Assembly: GCF_018729455.1 (NCBI RefSeq)
Contig: NZ_JAHHZF010000003.1
Span: forward strand, 223,052-287,051
DNA length: 64,000 bases
Direction of reading: 5' to 3'
Source: Prosthecodimorpha staleyi
Lineage (GTDB): Bacteria; Pseudomonadota; Alphaproteobacteria; Rhizobiales; Ancalomicrobiaceae
Both the position numbers and the translations under genes were made by a program. The notes beneath the pieces are model-generated. The model did not search any database and was not told where the DNA came from. It saw only the letters and a list, made by a program, of their open reading frames with translations. Within the stretch, counting starts at the first letter, position 1. Each line of letters opens with the position of its first letter. Positions 35,336 through 43,736 of the stretch are shown here, piece by piece.

Positions 35336-36492
35336 TCCCCTCCGCCGATCCCGGCAGGCCCGCCCTGCCCTTCGCGCGCCTGCGCCGCGCCGCCGCCGGC
35401 CTCGCCGCCGCCGCCCTCCTGGCCCTCGCGCTCGCCGAGCCGGCGCTGGCCGCGACGCGCACCATCAAGGACGCGCTCGGCCGGGAGGTGACCATCGATG
35501 CCCCCGCCGGCCGCGTGGTGGTGATGTTCAACTACGAGGAGTTCACGGCCATCGCCGGGGCTGAGGGCTGGAAGCGCGTGGTCGGCATCAACCGTGCCGT
35601 CTGGGCCGGCTGGCGGCCGGCCATCTGGTCGCGCTACGTCGCGAAGATCCCCGAGATCGCCGAAAAGCCGGATGTCGGCAGCACCGACGAGGGGACCTTC
35701 TCGGCCGAGAAGGTGATCGCGCTGAAGCCCGACGTGCTGCTGATGCCGCAGATCTCCTGGGAGGCCACCGCGACGGCGCGGGCGCAGATCGAGGCGGCCG
35801 GCATCAGGATCGTCGCCTTCGACTACAACGCCCAGATCACCGAGCGACATGCCGCCTCGACCCGCGCGATCGGGGCCGTGATGGGCGCCGATGCGCGCGC
35901 CGATGAATTGGCCAGCCTCTACGAAACCAAGATGGCCGACATCCAGCGGCGCATCGCCTCCCTGCCGAAGGGCCCGAAGCCGAAGGTCTATGTCGAGATC
36001 GGCCAGACGGGTGCCGCCACCGTCGGCAACAGCTACAACGGCACCATGTGGGGCCGCATCCTCGACAATCTCGGCGCCGAGAACATCACCAACGGCCGCA
36101 TCCCGGGACCCTACGGCCCGCTCAATCCGGAATATGTCCTTGCCGCCAATCCGGACTTCATCTTCATCGGCGGATCGTCCTGGGTCGGCCGCCCGAACGC
36201 GGTCCGGCTCGGCTACGACGCGACCCCGGAGATCACGCGCGCCAGCCTGGCCCCCTATGCGGCCCGGCCCGGCTGGGCCGAGCTGAAGGCGATCAAGGCC
36301 GGCGAGATCCATGCACTGGAACACGGCCTCGCCCGGACCCTCTACGACTACACGGCGCAGCAGTATATCGCCAAGCGGCTCTATCCGGCGGCCTTCGCCG
36401 ATGTCGACCCGCTCGCCGAGCTTGCCGCCTACCACGCCAAATATCTCCCGGTGCCCTTCTCCGGCACCTGGGCGCTCAAGCTCGCGCCATGA
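35332..36492 (+). CDS. Periplasmic binding protein of FecB/BtuF-type ABC transporter
   Basis: A 386-residue substrate-binding protein. GTG 35332 overlaps the CopC-CopD stop. The signal peptide (about 15-37, ending ALAEPALAA) leads to RTIKDALGREVTIDAPAGRVV, the classic class III start of siderophore, heme or cobalamin binding proteins, then LKPDVLLMPQ and a C-terminal helical cross-domain. No lipobox. The substrate may be a metal complex; a copper or cobalt chelate is suggested by neighbours only. Confidence 0.9.
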   Translation: MIPSADPGRPALPFARLRRAAAGLAAAALLALALAEPALAATRTIKDALGREVTIDAPAGRVVVMFNYEEFTAIAGAEGWKRVVGINRAVWAGWRPAIWSRYVAKIPEIAEKPDVGSTDEGTFSAEKVIALKPDVLLMPQISWEATATARAQIEAAGIRIVAFDYNAQITERHAASTRAIGAVMGADARADELASLYETKMADIQRRIASLPKGPKPKVYVEIGQTGAATVGNSYNGTMWGRILDNLGAENITNGRIPGPYGPLNPEYVLAANPDFIFIGGSSWVGRPNAVRLGYDATPEITRASLAPYAARPGWAELKAIKAGEIHALEHGLARTLYDYTAQQYIAKRLYPAAFADVDPLAELAAYHAKYLPVPFSGTWALKLAP

Positions 36493-37586
36493 CGCTCGCC
36501 TCGACCACGCCCGACACGGCAACCGACGGGACGATCGCGACTGCGGCCGCGGCCGGCGAGCTCGGCGCCGTCTACCGCAGCCTGGCGCGGCGGCGACGGG
36601 CCGTCCTGGCGGCGGGCGCCGGCGCGCTGGTCGTCTCGGCCATGCTCGACATCGCCACCGGTCCGGCCTTCCTGCCGGTCGGCGACGTGGTCCTGTCGGT
36701 GCTCGGGCGCGGCGGCGACCGGATGGTCGACACCATCGTGTGGACCATCCGGCTGCCGATCGCCCTGATGGCGATCGCGGTCGGCGCGGCGCTCGGGCTG
36801 ACCGGCGCGCTGATGCAGACCATCCTCAACAATCCGCTCGCCTCCTCCTATACGCTCGGCATCGCCGCCGGCGCCGGCTTCGGGGCGGCGCTGATGATCG
36901 TCTTCGGCGGATTGCTGCCGCTCGCCGAGGCGCGCGCCATCCCGGTCGGTGCCTTCGTGTTCGCCGGGTTGGCCGCCTCGGGCGTCTATGGCGTCGGGCG
37001 GATGCGCGGCGCGACCGCCGAGGTGCTGGTGCTGGCCGGCGTGGCAATCCTGTTCCTGTTCCAGGCGCTGCTGGCGCTCCTCCAGTTCGTCGCCTCGCCG
37101 GAGGCGTTGCAGCAGATCGTGTTCTGGCTGTTCGGCAGCCTCCTGAAGGCGACCTGGGACAAGCTCGCCGCGGTCAGCCTGGTGCTGGCCATGACGGTCC
37201 CTATCCTGGCGCGCGATGTCTGGCGGCTGACCGCCCTGAAGCTCGGCGACGAGCGGGCGCGCGCGCTCGGCGTCCGGGTCGATGGGCTGCGGCTGCGCAT
37301 TCTGGCCCTGGTCTCGCTCCTGACGGCGGTCGCGGTCGCCTTCGTCGGCACGATCGGCTTCGTCGGCCTGGTCGCCCCGCATGCCGCACGCATGCTGATC
37401 GGCGAGGACCAGCGCTACCTGCTGCCGGCCTCCGCCCTGTTCGGCGCGCTGCTGCTGTCGGCCGCCTCGATCGCCAGCAAGACGGTCATGCCGGGCGCCA
37501 TCTTCCCGATCGGGATCGTCACCGCCCTGGTCGGCGTGCCCTTCTTCCTGTGGCTCGTCGTCGGCACCCGGAGGGCCTATTGGTGA
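36489..37586 (+). CDS. FecCD/BtuC-type ABC permease
   Basis: A 365-residue permease with an N-terminal cytosolic tail of about 40 residues and about ten membrane spans. Family landmarks are RLPIALMAIAVGAALGLTGALMQ, NNPLASSYTLGI and GTIGFVGLVAPHAARML, the last being the ATPase-coupling loop. It overlaps the binding-protein stop by 4 nt (ATGA) and its own stop overlaps the ATPase GTG start. It would form a homodimer for a metal chelate. Confidence 0.92.
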   Translation: MTLASTTPDTATDGTIATAAAAGELGAVYRSLARRRRAVLAAGAGALVVSAMLDIATGPAFLPVGDVVLSVLGRGGDRMVDTIVWTIRLPIALMAIAVGAALGLTGALMQTILNNPLASSYTLGIAAGAGFGAALMIVFGGLLPLAEARAIPVGAFVFAGLAASGVYGVGRMRGATAEVLVLAGVAILFLFQALLALLQFVASPEALQQIVFWLFGSLLKATWDKLAAVSLVLAMTVPILARDVWRLTALKLGDERARALGVRVDGLRLRILALVSLLTAVAVAFVGTIGFVGLVAPHAARMLIGEDQRYLLPASALFGALLLSAASIASKTVMPGAIFPIGIVTALVGVPFFLWLVVGTRRAYW

Positions 37587-38365
37587 GGATCGCCACGCAG
37601 GCTCTCACGGTCCATCTCGGCGGCGCACCGGTGCTGAACGCGGTATCGGCGATGGCCGCGCCCGGCGAGGTGACCGCCCTGCTCGGCCCGAACGGGTCCG
37701 GCAAGAGCACGCTGATGCGCGCCGTCGCCGGCCTGATCCCCCATTCCGGACGGATCACCTTCGACGGCGGCCCGCGCCCCGGCGACCATGCCGTCGGCTA
37801 CATGCCGCAGGATTTCGCGGTACGACCGGTGCTCACCGTGCTCGAAGTGGTGCTGCTCGGACGGATCGGACGGATCGGATACCGGGTCGGCGAGGCCGAC
37901 CTCGCCGCCGTTGCCGCCGCGCTCGGGTCGGTCGGCATGGCCGATCACGCCGGGCGCCTGTTCGGGACGCTGAGCGGCGGGCAGCGCCAACTCGTCCAGC
38001 TTGCCCAAGTTTTGGCCCGCGAACCGGCGGTGATCCTGCTCGACGAGCCGACCAGCGCGCTCGACCTGCGCAACCAGCTCGAACTGCTCGACCTCGTCCG
38101 GCGCGAGACCCGTCGGCGCGGCCTGACCACGGTCGTGACCATTCACGATCTCAACGCGGCGCTGCGCTACGCCGACCATGCCGTCGTGCTGACGCATGGC
38201 CGGGTCTTCGCAGCCGGCACGCCGGCATCGGTCATCGATGCTGCCATGATCGCCGCCGTCTACGGCGTCGAGGCCCGCCTGACCGCGGCCGCCGACGGCT
38301 TCACGACCGTTGCCGCCCTGCGCGCCATGCCGCGCGGCACCGATGCCCTGCGGGGGCCGCCATGA
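37583..38365 (+). CDS. FecE/BtuD-type ABC ATP-binding protein
   Basis: A 260-residue ATPase with Walker A GPNGSGKST, Q-loop MPQDFAV, signature LSGGQRQ, Walker B VILLDEP and the H-loop His in TIHDL, all intact. GTG 37583 overlaps the permease stop. It supplies energy for import by the two preceding genes. The ATG of the second CxxC protein overlaps its stop, so translation is coupled through the whole set. Confidence 0.94.
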   Translation: MRIATQALTVHLGGAPVLNAVSAMAAPGEVTALLGPNGSGKSTLMRAVAGLIPHSGRITFDGGPRPGDHAVGYMPQDFAVRPVLTVLEVVLLGRIGRIGYRVGEADLAAVAAALGSVGMADHAGRLFGTLSGGQRQLVQLAQVLAREPAVILLDEPTSALDLRNQLELLDLVRRETRRRGLTTVVTIHDLNAALRYADHAVVLTHGRVFAAGTPASVIDAAMIAAVYGVEARLTAAADGFTTVAALRAMPRGTDALRGPP

Positions 38366-38859
38366 CGGCATCGCGACGTGCCCCCCTCCGCATCGGCGGC
38401 CCGCTTCCGTCCTGGCTCGCCCGGACGGTCCTGCTCGCCTATGCGCTGGCGGCGACGCTCGCCGGCTTCGGCCACAACCCGGCCAGGTTCGACATCGCTA
38501 CGGCCTCGGAGCGGGCGCAATTTGCCCTGCCGGACGGGACAGTGCCGACCCTGTGCGGCGATCCGGACAGCCCCGGCAAGTCCGCCCGGACGCTCTGCGA
38601 CGCCTGCCGGCTCAGCGCGGCACCCGGCCTGCCGCCGATCGCCGGCCTTGGCTTCCCACCCGTCCGCGGCGCCCATCCCGCCGCCCCGCTCCCCGACGCG
38701 CCGTCGCTCCCGGTCCGCGTCGCCTCGTACCGCCAGCGCGGTCCTCCGACCGGCCTCGGTCCTCCGTCCGAAGCCGTCCCCGTTGTTCGGGGGACCCTTG
38801 TCGCTGGCGGCCGCGTGCGCGCCGCCCTTTCGAGAGACACAAATGTTGCGAGAACGTGA
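38362..38859 (+). CDS. Second small CxxC protein (DUF2946-like)
   Basis: A 165-residue protein overlapping the ATPase stop by 4 nt. Its hydrophobic segment is near residues 18-36, followed by Cys in TLCGDPDSP and a CxxC in LCDACRLSAAPG, and RQRGPPTGLGPP. It parallels the protein at 32051, so the locus is bracketed by two related cysteine proteins. The C terminus runs past the start of the regulator gene by 17 bp and may be disordered. Role inferred only. Confidence 0.75.
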   Translation: MTASRRAPLRIGGPLPSWLARTVLLAYALAATLAGFGHNPARFDIATASERAQFALPDGTVPTLCGDPDSPGKSARTLCDACRLSAAPGLPPIAGLGFPPVRGAHPAAPLPDAPSLPVRVASYRQRGPPTGLGPPSEAVPVVRGTLVAGGRVRAALSRDTNVART

Positions 38860-39604
38860 AACCGACTTGGCAGGCCTGCCGCCGAACGTCATCGGCGCCT
38901 CGGCCCTGTCGCCCGCCCGCACCGGCGAGGACGCCGTTCGGGACAGTCGCGTCCTGGGGCTCGGCCCCGTCCGCGAATTCGCGCCCCGGACCGTCCTGCA
39001 TGGCGAAGGCGACCGGAAGCATGGCATCACGACGATCGTGACCGGTTGCGTCGCCCTGACCAAGTCGCTCGGCGACGGTCGCCGCCAAATCGTCGATCTG
39101 CTCGGCCCCGGCGACGCCATCGGGCTCGATTCCGGCCTGATCCATGTCTGCGGCGCAGAGGCGGTGACGCGGGTGCGCCTGCGCGCCCGGCGTGCCGAGC
39201 CGGCGCCGGCCGACGACGCCATGGCGCTCTACGAGCAGGCCACCCGCGCCCTTTCGCGCCAGCGCGACCACGCCTTTCTGCTTGGCCGGAAATCCGCCCG
39301 CGAGCGCGTCGCCTCCGGGTTGATCCGGCTGCAGGCCGTGCTCGGCGTGGGCGACGGCCCGTTCCACTGCCCGCTGACCCGGCAGGATCTGGGGGACTGG
39401 CTCGGCCTCGTCATCGAGACGGTCAGCCGCACCCTGTCCTCTTTCCAGCGCGAGGGTCTGCTCCTGATCCAGGATCAGTCCCGGTTCGAGATTCTCGATC
39501 GCTACGGCATCGCGGCCGCGGCGGCGCTGCCGACCCCGTCGGCGCGCGAGTCCCGACCGCCGCGTCGCACAGGCATTCCCGCCACACTCGGCCACGCCGC
39601 ATGA
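38843..39604 (+). CDS. Crp/Fnr-family transcriptional regulator (FixK-like)
   Basis: A 253-residue regulator with a cyclic-nucleotide-type effector domain (about 30-130) and a helix-turn-helix whose recognition helix reads ETVSR (Glu192, Ser195, Arg196), the Exx-SR pattern of FNR/FixK that contacts TTGAT half-sites. The N-terminal cysteine cluster of FNR is missing, so it should not hold an Fe-S cluster and is closer to FixK. The gene begins 17 bp inside the second CxxC gene, with GAGAG upstream. It likely controls the metal locus or respiration under low oxygen. Confidence 0.87.
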   Translation: MLRERETDLAGLPPNVIGASALSPARTGEDAVRDSRVLGLGPVREFAPRTVLHGEGDRKHGITTIVTGCVALTKSLGDGRRQIVDLLGPGDAIGLDSGLIHVCGAEAVTRVRLRARRAEPAPADDAMALYEQATRALSRQRDHAFLLGRKSARERVASGLIRLQAVLGVGDGPFHCPLTRQDLGDWLGLVIETVSRTLSSFQREGLLLIQDQSRFEILDRYGIAAAAALPTPSARESRPPRRTGIPATLGHAA

Positions 39605-39699
39605 TTTCAGAGGAGACGCCGCGTTGACCCCACCCATAGCCCTTGCCCCGCGCCCCGGTCCGCTGCGGCATGCGGCCCCCCTGGACTGAAGGAGAGAGC

Positions 39700-39945
39700 A
39701 TGATCGCAACCGACAGCCCGGCCCTCCCGGCCAGCGACGCGCCGAAGCCGCCCTCCGCCCGCATGGCCTTCGAGCCGTTCGGCAGGACCGAGAAGCTGCT
39801 GCTCAGCTATGCGGCGATCCTGGTCGAATTGTTCCTGATCGTGGCGCTCGAGTTCGGCTATCCGGGTGTGATCCTGTTCGCAGAGATCGGCGCCGCGTCG
39901 GCACTGGTCAGTCTCGTCATCGTCACCGCCACCGGCCTTCGGTAA
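39700..39945 (+). CDS. Small membrane protein
   Basis: An 81-residue protein with two predicted membrane helices (about 31-50 and 55-77), preceded by GGAGAG 4 nt upstream. No family recognised; residues LLLSYAAILVELFLIVALEF dominate. Lies between the FNR-type regulator and PCuAC on the same strand, so it may belong to the metal locus. Confidence 0.65.
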   Translation: MIATDSPALPASDAPKPPSARMAFEPFGRTEKLLLSYAAILVELFLIVALEFGYPGVILFAEIGAASALVSLVIVTATGLR

Positions 39946-40022
39946 CCGAAGGCAACCCGCCGGCGGACGGCCTGTCGCCCGCGGCGCCTCTCACCACTGC
40001 CCATGACCCAAGGAGTTCCGTC

Positions 40023-40502
40023 ATGACCAAGTCCTTCCTCGCCGTCCTGATCGGCGCCACGCTCTTCGCCGCGCCGGCCTTCGCGCACGACTTCAAGGTC
40101 GGCGATCTGCAGATCGACCATCCCTGGGCCCGGGCGACGCCGGGCGGCGCGACCGTCGGCGGCGGCTTCATGAAGATCAAGAATGCCGGCAAGGCTTCCG
40201 ACCGGCTGGTCGCCGGCAGCGCCGAGGTTGCCGGCCGGGTGGAAATCCACGAGATGGCGGTGATCGACGGCATCATGAAGATGCGCGCCCTCGACAAGGG
40301 GCTCGAGATCGCCCCGGGCAAGACCGTGGAACTGAAGCCCGGCGGCTATCACGTGATGCTGATGGAGTTGAAGCGCCCGCTCAAGCAGGGCGAGACCGTC
40401 AAGGCGACACTGGTCTTCGAGAAGGCCGGCCCCGTGCAGGTCGAGTTCCAGGTCGAGGCGATCGGCGCCCAGGGCAGCACCGAAAAGCATATGGGCCATT
40501 GA
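40023..40502 (+). CDS. PCuAC-family periplasmic copper chaperone
   Basis: A 159-residue exported protein (signal MTKSFLAVLIGATLFAAPAFA). The family's Cu(I) site HxnM...HxM is present: His76 and Met87 in IHEMAVIDGIMKM, and His110/Met112 in GGYHVML, with a His/Met-rich C-terminal tail (EKHMGH). PCuAC proteins deliver copper to the CuA or CuB sites of cytochrome oxidase. It is the last gene of the metal locus, with a hairpin following at 40515-40550. Confidence 0.93.
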   Translation: MTKSFLAVLIGATLFAAPAFAHDFKVGDLQIDHPWARATPGGATVGGGFMKIKNAGKASDRLVAGSAEVAGRVEIHEMAVIDGIMKMRALDKGLEIAPGKTVELKPGGYHVMLMELKRPLKQGETVKATLVFEKAGPVQVEFQVEAIGAQGSTEKHMGH

Positions 40503-40514
40503 TGGCCGGCCATG

Positions 40515-40550
40515 CCGGAACGCGGGACGCAGCCTGCGCCCGCGTTCCGG
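40515..40550 (+). terminator. Hairpin after PCuAC gene
   Basis: A perfect 12-bp stem (CCGGAACGCGGG/CCCGCGTTCCGG) with a 12-nt loop, 12 bp after the PCuAC stop. There is no T run, so termination may need Rho, or the hairpin may protect the mRNA 3' end. Confidence 0.5.
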
Positions 40551-41280
40551 CGGCCCAAGACCGGATCGCCGGGATCGTCTGAGCGCTGCCACCGATCCTC
40601 CGGACCCGCGCCGGCGCCCGGAGGGTCGGCCCGAAGCGTCGACCGCCGCGACCGGACCAGCCTACGGGCGATCAATCCCATTGGCTGCGGCCGGCATCAG
40701 TCCGTCTCGTGCGGGGCCCCTCGCCGGCTGAAGACGGTTCCGGCCGTCCGACGATCGCGGCGGCCGCACGCCCGCTCGGACCTCGGCCGCAGGCGTCCGC
40801 CATGACGCCTGGGAATTCGGCATGGCCGGACCGCGGCCCCGCCGCGCCGGCAAGTCCCTGCGCAGCAAACGCCGCGATTCCCCGAAGCATTTCCTGCCGC
40901 CGGCCGGGTTCCGAAGGAATGGCGGAAGCACTGCGCGAACGATCCACATGATGGACTTTAGACTGCACGAACCCAGTTTTCTGTCGCTGCATTCAAGATA
41001 TAGCAAAAGTTGCAACTCAGATGGCCACGCAAAGAATAATTTCAATCGATTTATCGATGTCGGTGTTTCCACGAACACAAATTTCGGAGACGGGAACCCG
41101 AAGTTGACATTTCACTGAAGTTGCAGGGACATATAAGACCTCAAAATCAATCCCGAAACGTTGTAGACACCACATCTCCTTGTGGTTCCACTGCATTTTA
41201 GGATTTTATCAATATTCGAATATCAAATTGCTCTCAGAAAGCGGCCGACGCTACCGATGCGTCATACGGAGACAATGGTC
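40551..41280. other. Long A/T-rich upstream region of the globin-coupled receptor
   Basis: About 730 bp without a credible gene; frames on the minus strand (40662-41078) are not gene-like. From about 40940 onward the base composition becomes distinctly A/T-rich, unlike the rest of the window. It contains a perfect palindrome AGTTGCAACT at 41008-41017, a pair ATCGAT-TT-ATCGAT at 41045-41058, two GAAGTTG repeats at 41100 and 41117, and a TTGACA at 41104 with a possible but badly spaced TATAAG at 41132. Confidence 0.45.
41008..41017. promoter_or_regulatory. Palindrome AGTTGCAACT, candidate operator
   Basis: A perfect 10-bp palindrome about 265 bp upstream of the receptor start. AGTTGCA recurs as a half-site at 41119-41125 near a TTGACA. 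A regulator binding site is plausible; no known regulator is assigned. Confidence 0.3.
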
Positions 41281-42615
41281 ATGCAGAACGCCGATGATCT
41301 CGACGCCCGCCTTGCGTTTATGAGAATCGGCGCCCAGCAACGTGCGGACATGCGCGCGTCCTGGTCGGTGATTGAACCCCGGCTGGAAGATATCCTTCAA
41401 GGTTTCTATCGGCATTTGAAGTCCGAACCGCGGCTGGCCGCGATGGTCGGCACGCAGCAATCGCGCCTGGTCGGGCTGCAGTCCGGTCACTGGAAGCGCC
41501 TGTTCAGCGGCGACTTCGATCAAAGCTACGTCGAGGGCATCCGCACCATCGGTCTGGTTCACCACCGCATCGGGCTGGAGCCGCGCTGGTATATCGGCGG
41601 CTATGCCTTCGTGCTGGACGCGATCTCGGATGTCCTGATCGCCGCCAACCGGTTCCGGCCGCAGCGTCTGGCGCGGATGATGCGCGCGGTGCATTCGGCC
41701 GTCATGCTCGACATGGATTTCGCCATCTCGGTCTACCAGGACGTGCTGATCGCCGATCGCCAGCGCCGTGGCGAGCAGCTCTCTGCCGCCGTGGCGGAAT
41801 TCTCGACCTCCGTGCAGCGGACGCTGGAGGTTTCCGCCGCCGCCAACCGGCAGCTTGGCGCCAGCGCCAAGGATCTCGGCGAGGTCACGGCACGCACCCG
41901 CTCGCAGGTCGACGATTTCGGCGCGACCGCCGCGCGCACGGCCGAGAATGTCCAGGCCGGCGCCGCCGCCACCGAAGAGCTCTCGGCCTCGATCGGCGAG
42001 ATCAGCGCGCAGTCGATGCGGACGGCGACGATCGCCCGCAATGCGACCGAAAGCACCAAGGCGATCAGCCAGGCGGTGGTCGGGCTGGCCGAGCGTGCCC
42101 GCGAGATCGGCGAGGTGGTCGATCTGATCTCCAACATCGCCGGCCAGACCAACCTGCTCGCCCTCAATGCGACGATCGAGGCCGCCCGGGCCGGCGAGGC
42201 CGGCCGCGGCTTCGCGGTCGTCGCCCAGGAGGTCAAGGCGCTGGCCGGACAGACGGCGACCGCGACCACCGAGATCTCCAGCCGGGCCTCGGCGATCCAG
42301 GCGGCGACCCAGGAGAATGCGGTCCGCATCCAGGAGATCGAGAAGACGATTGCCGAGATCAGCCAGATCTCGACCTCGATGGCCGCCGCCGTCGAGGAGC
42401 AGTCCGCCGCGACCGGCGACATCGCGCGCACCGTCCAGGAGACCGCGACCAATACGCGCCGCCTGTCCGACGGCATGTCGACGATCGGCGACGCCATGGC
42501 GACCACCGACGCCGCATCCCATGCCGTGTCGGCGGCCCGCCAGAGCCTCGAGGAACAGCTCGGCCGCCTCAATCGCGACATCGAGCAGTTCCTTGCCCGC
42601 ACCCAGGCGGCGTGA
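41281..42615 (+). CDS. Globin-coupled methyl-accepting chemotaxis protein
   Basis: A soluble 444-residue HemAT-type aerotaxis receptor. The N-terminal sensor globin (about 1-165) carries the proximal histidine in [18 protein letters not shown] (His94), the hallmark of globin-coupled sensors that bind O2. No membrane segments. The signalling domain follows with coiled coil and hairpin tip [24 protein letters not shown], which contacts CheA/CheW, and a Thr/Ser-rich helix bundle. Start 41281 is chosen because CGGAG lies 9 nt upstream; in-frame ATGs at 41257 and 41275 are alternatives. Confidence 0.92.
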   Translation: MQNADDLDARLAFMRIGAQQRADMRASWSVIEPRLEDILQGFYRHLKSEPRLAAMVGTQQSRLVGLQSGHWKRLFSGDFDQSYVEGIRTIGLVHHRIGLEPRWYIGGYAFVLDAISDVLIAANRFRPQRLARMMRAVHSAVMLDMDFAISVYQDVLIADRQRRGEQLSAAVAEFSTSVQRTLEVSAAANRQLGASAKDLGEVTARTRSQVDDFGATAARTAENVQAGAAATEELSASIGEISAQSMRTATIARNATESTKAISQAVVGLAERAREIGEVVDLISNIAGQTNLLALNATIEAARAGEAGRGFAVVAQEVKALAGQTATATTEISSRASAIQAATQENAVRIQEIEKTIAEISQISTSMAAAVEEQSAATGDIARTVQETATNTRRLSDGMSTIGDAMATTDAASHAVSAARQSLEEQLGRLNRDIEQFLARTQAA

Positions 42616-42670
42616 CGCGGCGTCGGCGGGACTTCTCCGCCGGGCGGCCCGACGCCTGAGGACCCACGCC

Positions 42671-43407
42671 TCAGGCACTTGGTGAAGCCCGGGTCGCCGG
42701 CTGGTTGCCCCTGCCGACCGTCCACAGCACCCGGCCGATCAGGGCGAAGGCACCGAGCGTCGGGAAGGCGGCCGGAAACCCGTATCGCGCCGCGATGGCC
42801 CCGGCGAGCGCCGGGCTCAGCGACGCGCCGATGCCCTGCACGGTCATGACCAGATCGAGGCCGGCGGAATCGCCAGGGTGGCCAGAATCGAACCGATCGC
42901 CATGCCGGCCATCAGGACGAAGACCGCCGTCAAGCCGTAGGCGGCCCCGAACAGGCCCGCCAGCACGGCGGCCAGCACGTTTCCGCCGTGATTGGCCGCC
43001 TCGTTGCGCCCCAGTTGATGGGCGAGACCGCTCTGGCCGACGATGCCGAGCGTCAGGCCGGCGATGCCGGTCGCGATCTGGGCGGCCGTCACGACCGCGA
43101 TGCTCGGCACGAGCAGCATCGCCAGCGACGCGACGGTGACCAGCACGGCGCAGATCACCACGACCGCCCGCTTGGGCTTCGTGGCGTCGGCCAGAATGCC
43201 GAGCGGTGTGGTCGCGATCATGCCGGCGAAGCCGCCGATCGACATGACCAGGCCGATCCTGTCCGGGGTCCAGCCCTTGCCGATCAGGAAGATGCCGAGA
43301 AAGGGTCCGAGGCCGTCCCGGACATCGGCCAGCAGGAAGTTCACCAGCATCAGAAGGGAGGCGGGGGCAACGGCAGAGCCGGCCCGCATGACGTCACGGA
43401 TCGCCAT
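42671..43407 (-). pseudogene. MFS transporter remnant with internal deletion and frameshift
   Basis: The first 187 codons (43407 to 42844) encode a normal six-helix MFS half (VRDGLGPFLGIFLIGKGW, GGFAGMIATTPLG). The frame then stops at TGA soon after IPPAS. In a different frame, from about 42858 to 42671, a second piece reads VMTVQGIGASLSPALAGAI, then ARYGFPAAFPTLGAFALIG, which resembles the last two helices of the same family. About 150 residues (helices 7-10) are absent between them. This is a deleted, frameshifted pseudogene. Confidence 0.75.
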
Positions 43408-43455
43408 CTGATCCGATGCTGCAGGCGCGGCGGCGGGGACTTTCGAAGTGGGGAG

Positions 43456-43532
43456 TGGTGGCGGGGGGCGGGATCGAACCGCCGACCTGAGGGTTATGAA
43501 TCCTCCGCTCTAACCATCTGAGCTACCCAGCC
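43456..43532 (-). tRNA. tRNA-Met (anticodon CAU)
   Basis: A 77-nt cloverleaf on the minus strand with acceptor GGCTGGG/CCCCGCC, D arm GCTC...GAGC, T arm GGCGG-TTCGATC-CCGCC and encoded CCA end. The anticodon loop TTCATAA gives CAU. The acceptor stem has a T-C mismatch at its fourth pair and the anticodon stem an A-C mismatch at its last pair. CAU tRNAs may be elongator Met, initiator, or lysidine-modified Ile; the paired first acceptor base excludes a typical initiator. Confidence 0.88.
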
Positions 43533-43736
43533 GACGGGGCGGATATAAGGAACTGGCCCGGCGGGTGTCAAGCCGGCTGCGCGGCGTTTCGCAGCCGGGC
43601 TGTGGATCGCGGTCCGAGGACCGAAACTGCGACCACAACTGAGCATCCGCCTCGTTTGGCGCGGGCGCTGCGGGGCGGGTCGGCGCCAAGCCGGGCGCAG
43701 GTGGCTTCAGCCCCCCGCACCCGCCGTCAGATGGCC

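Noticed and set aside
41104-41137. Sigma-70 promoter for the globin-coupled receptor
   Set aside because: TTGACA and TATAAG are 22 bp apart, too far for a typical promoter, so it was not listed as a separate feature.
42655-42675. CCTGAGG/CCTCAGG hairpin after the receptor gene as a terminator
   Set aside because: Only a 7-bp stem without a T run, overlapping the end of the MFS remnant; support is too weak.
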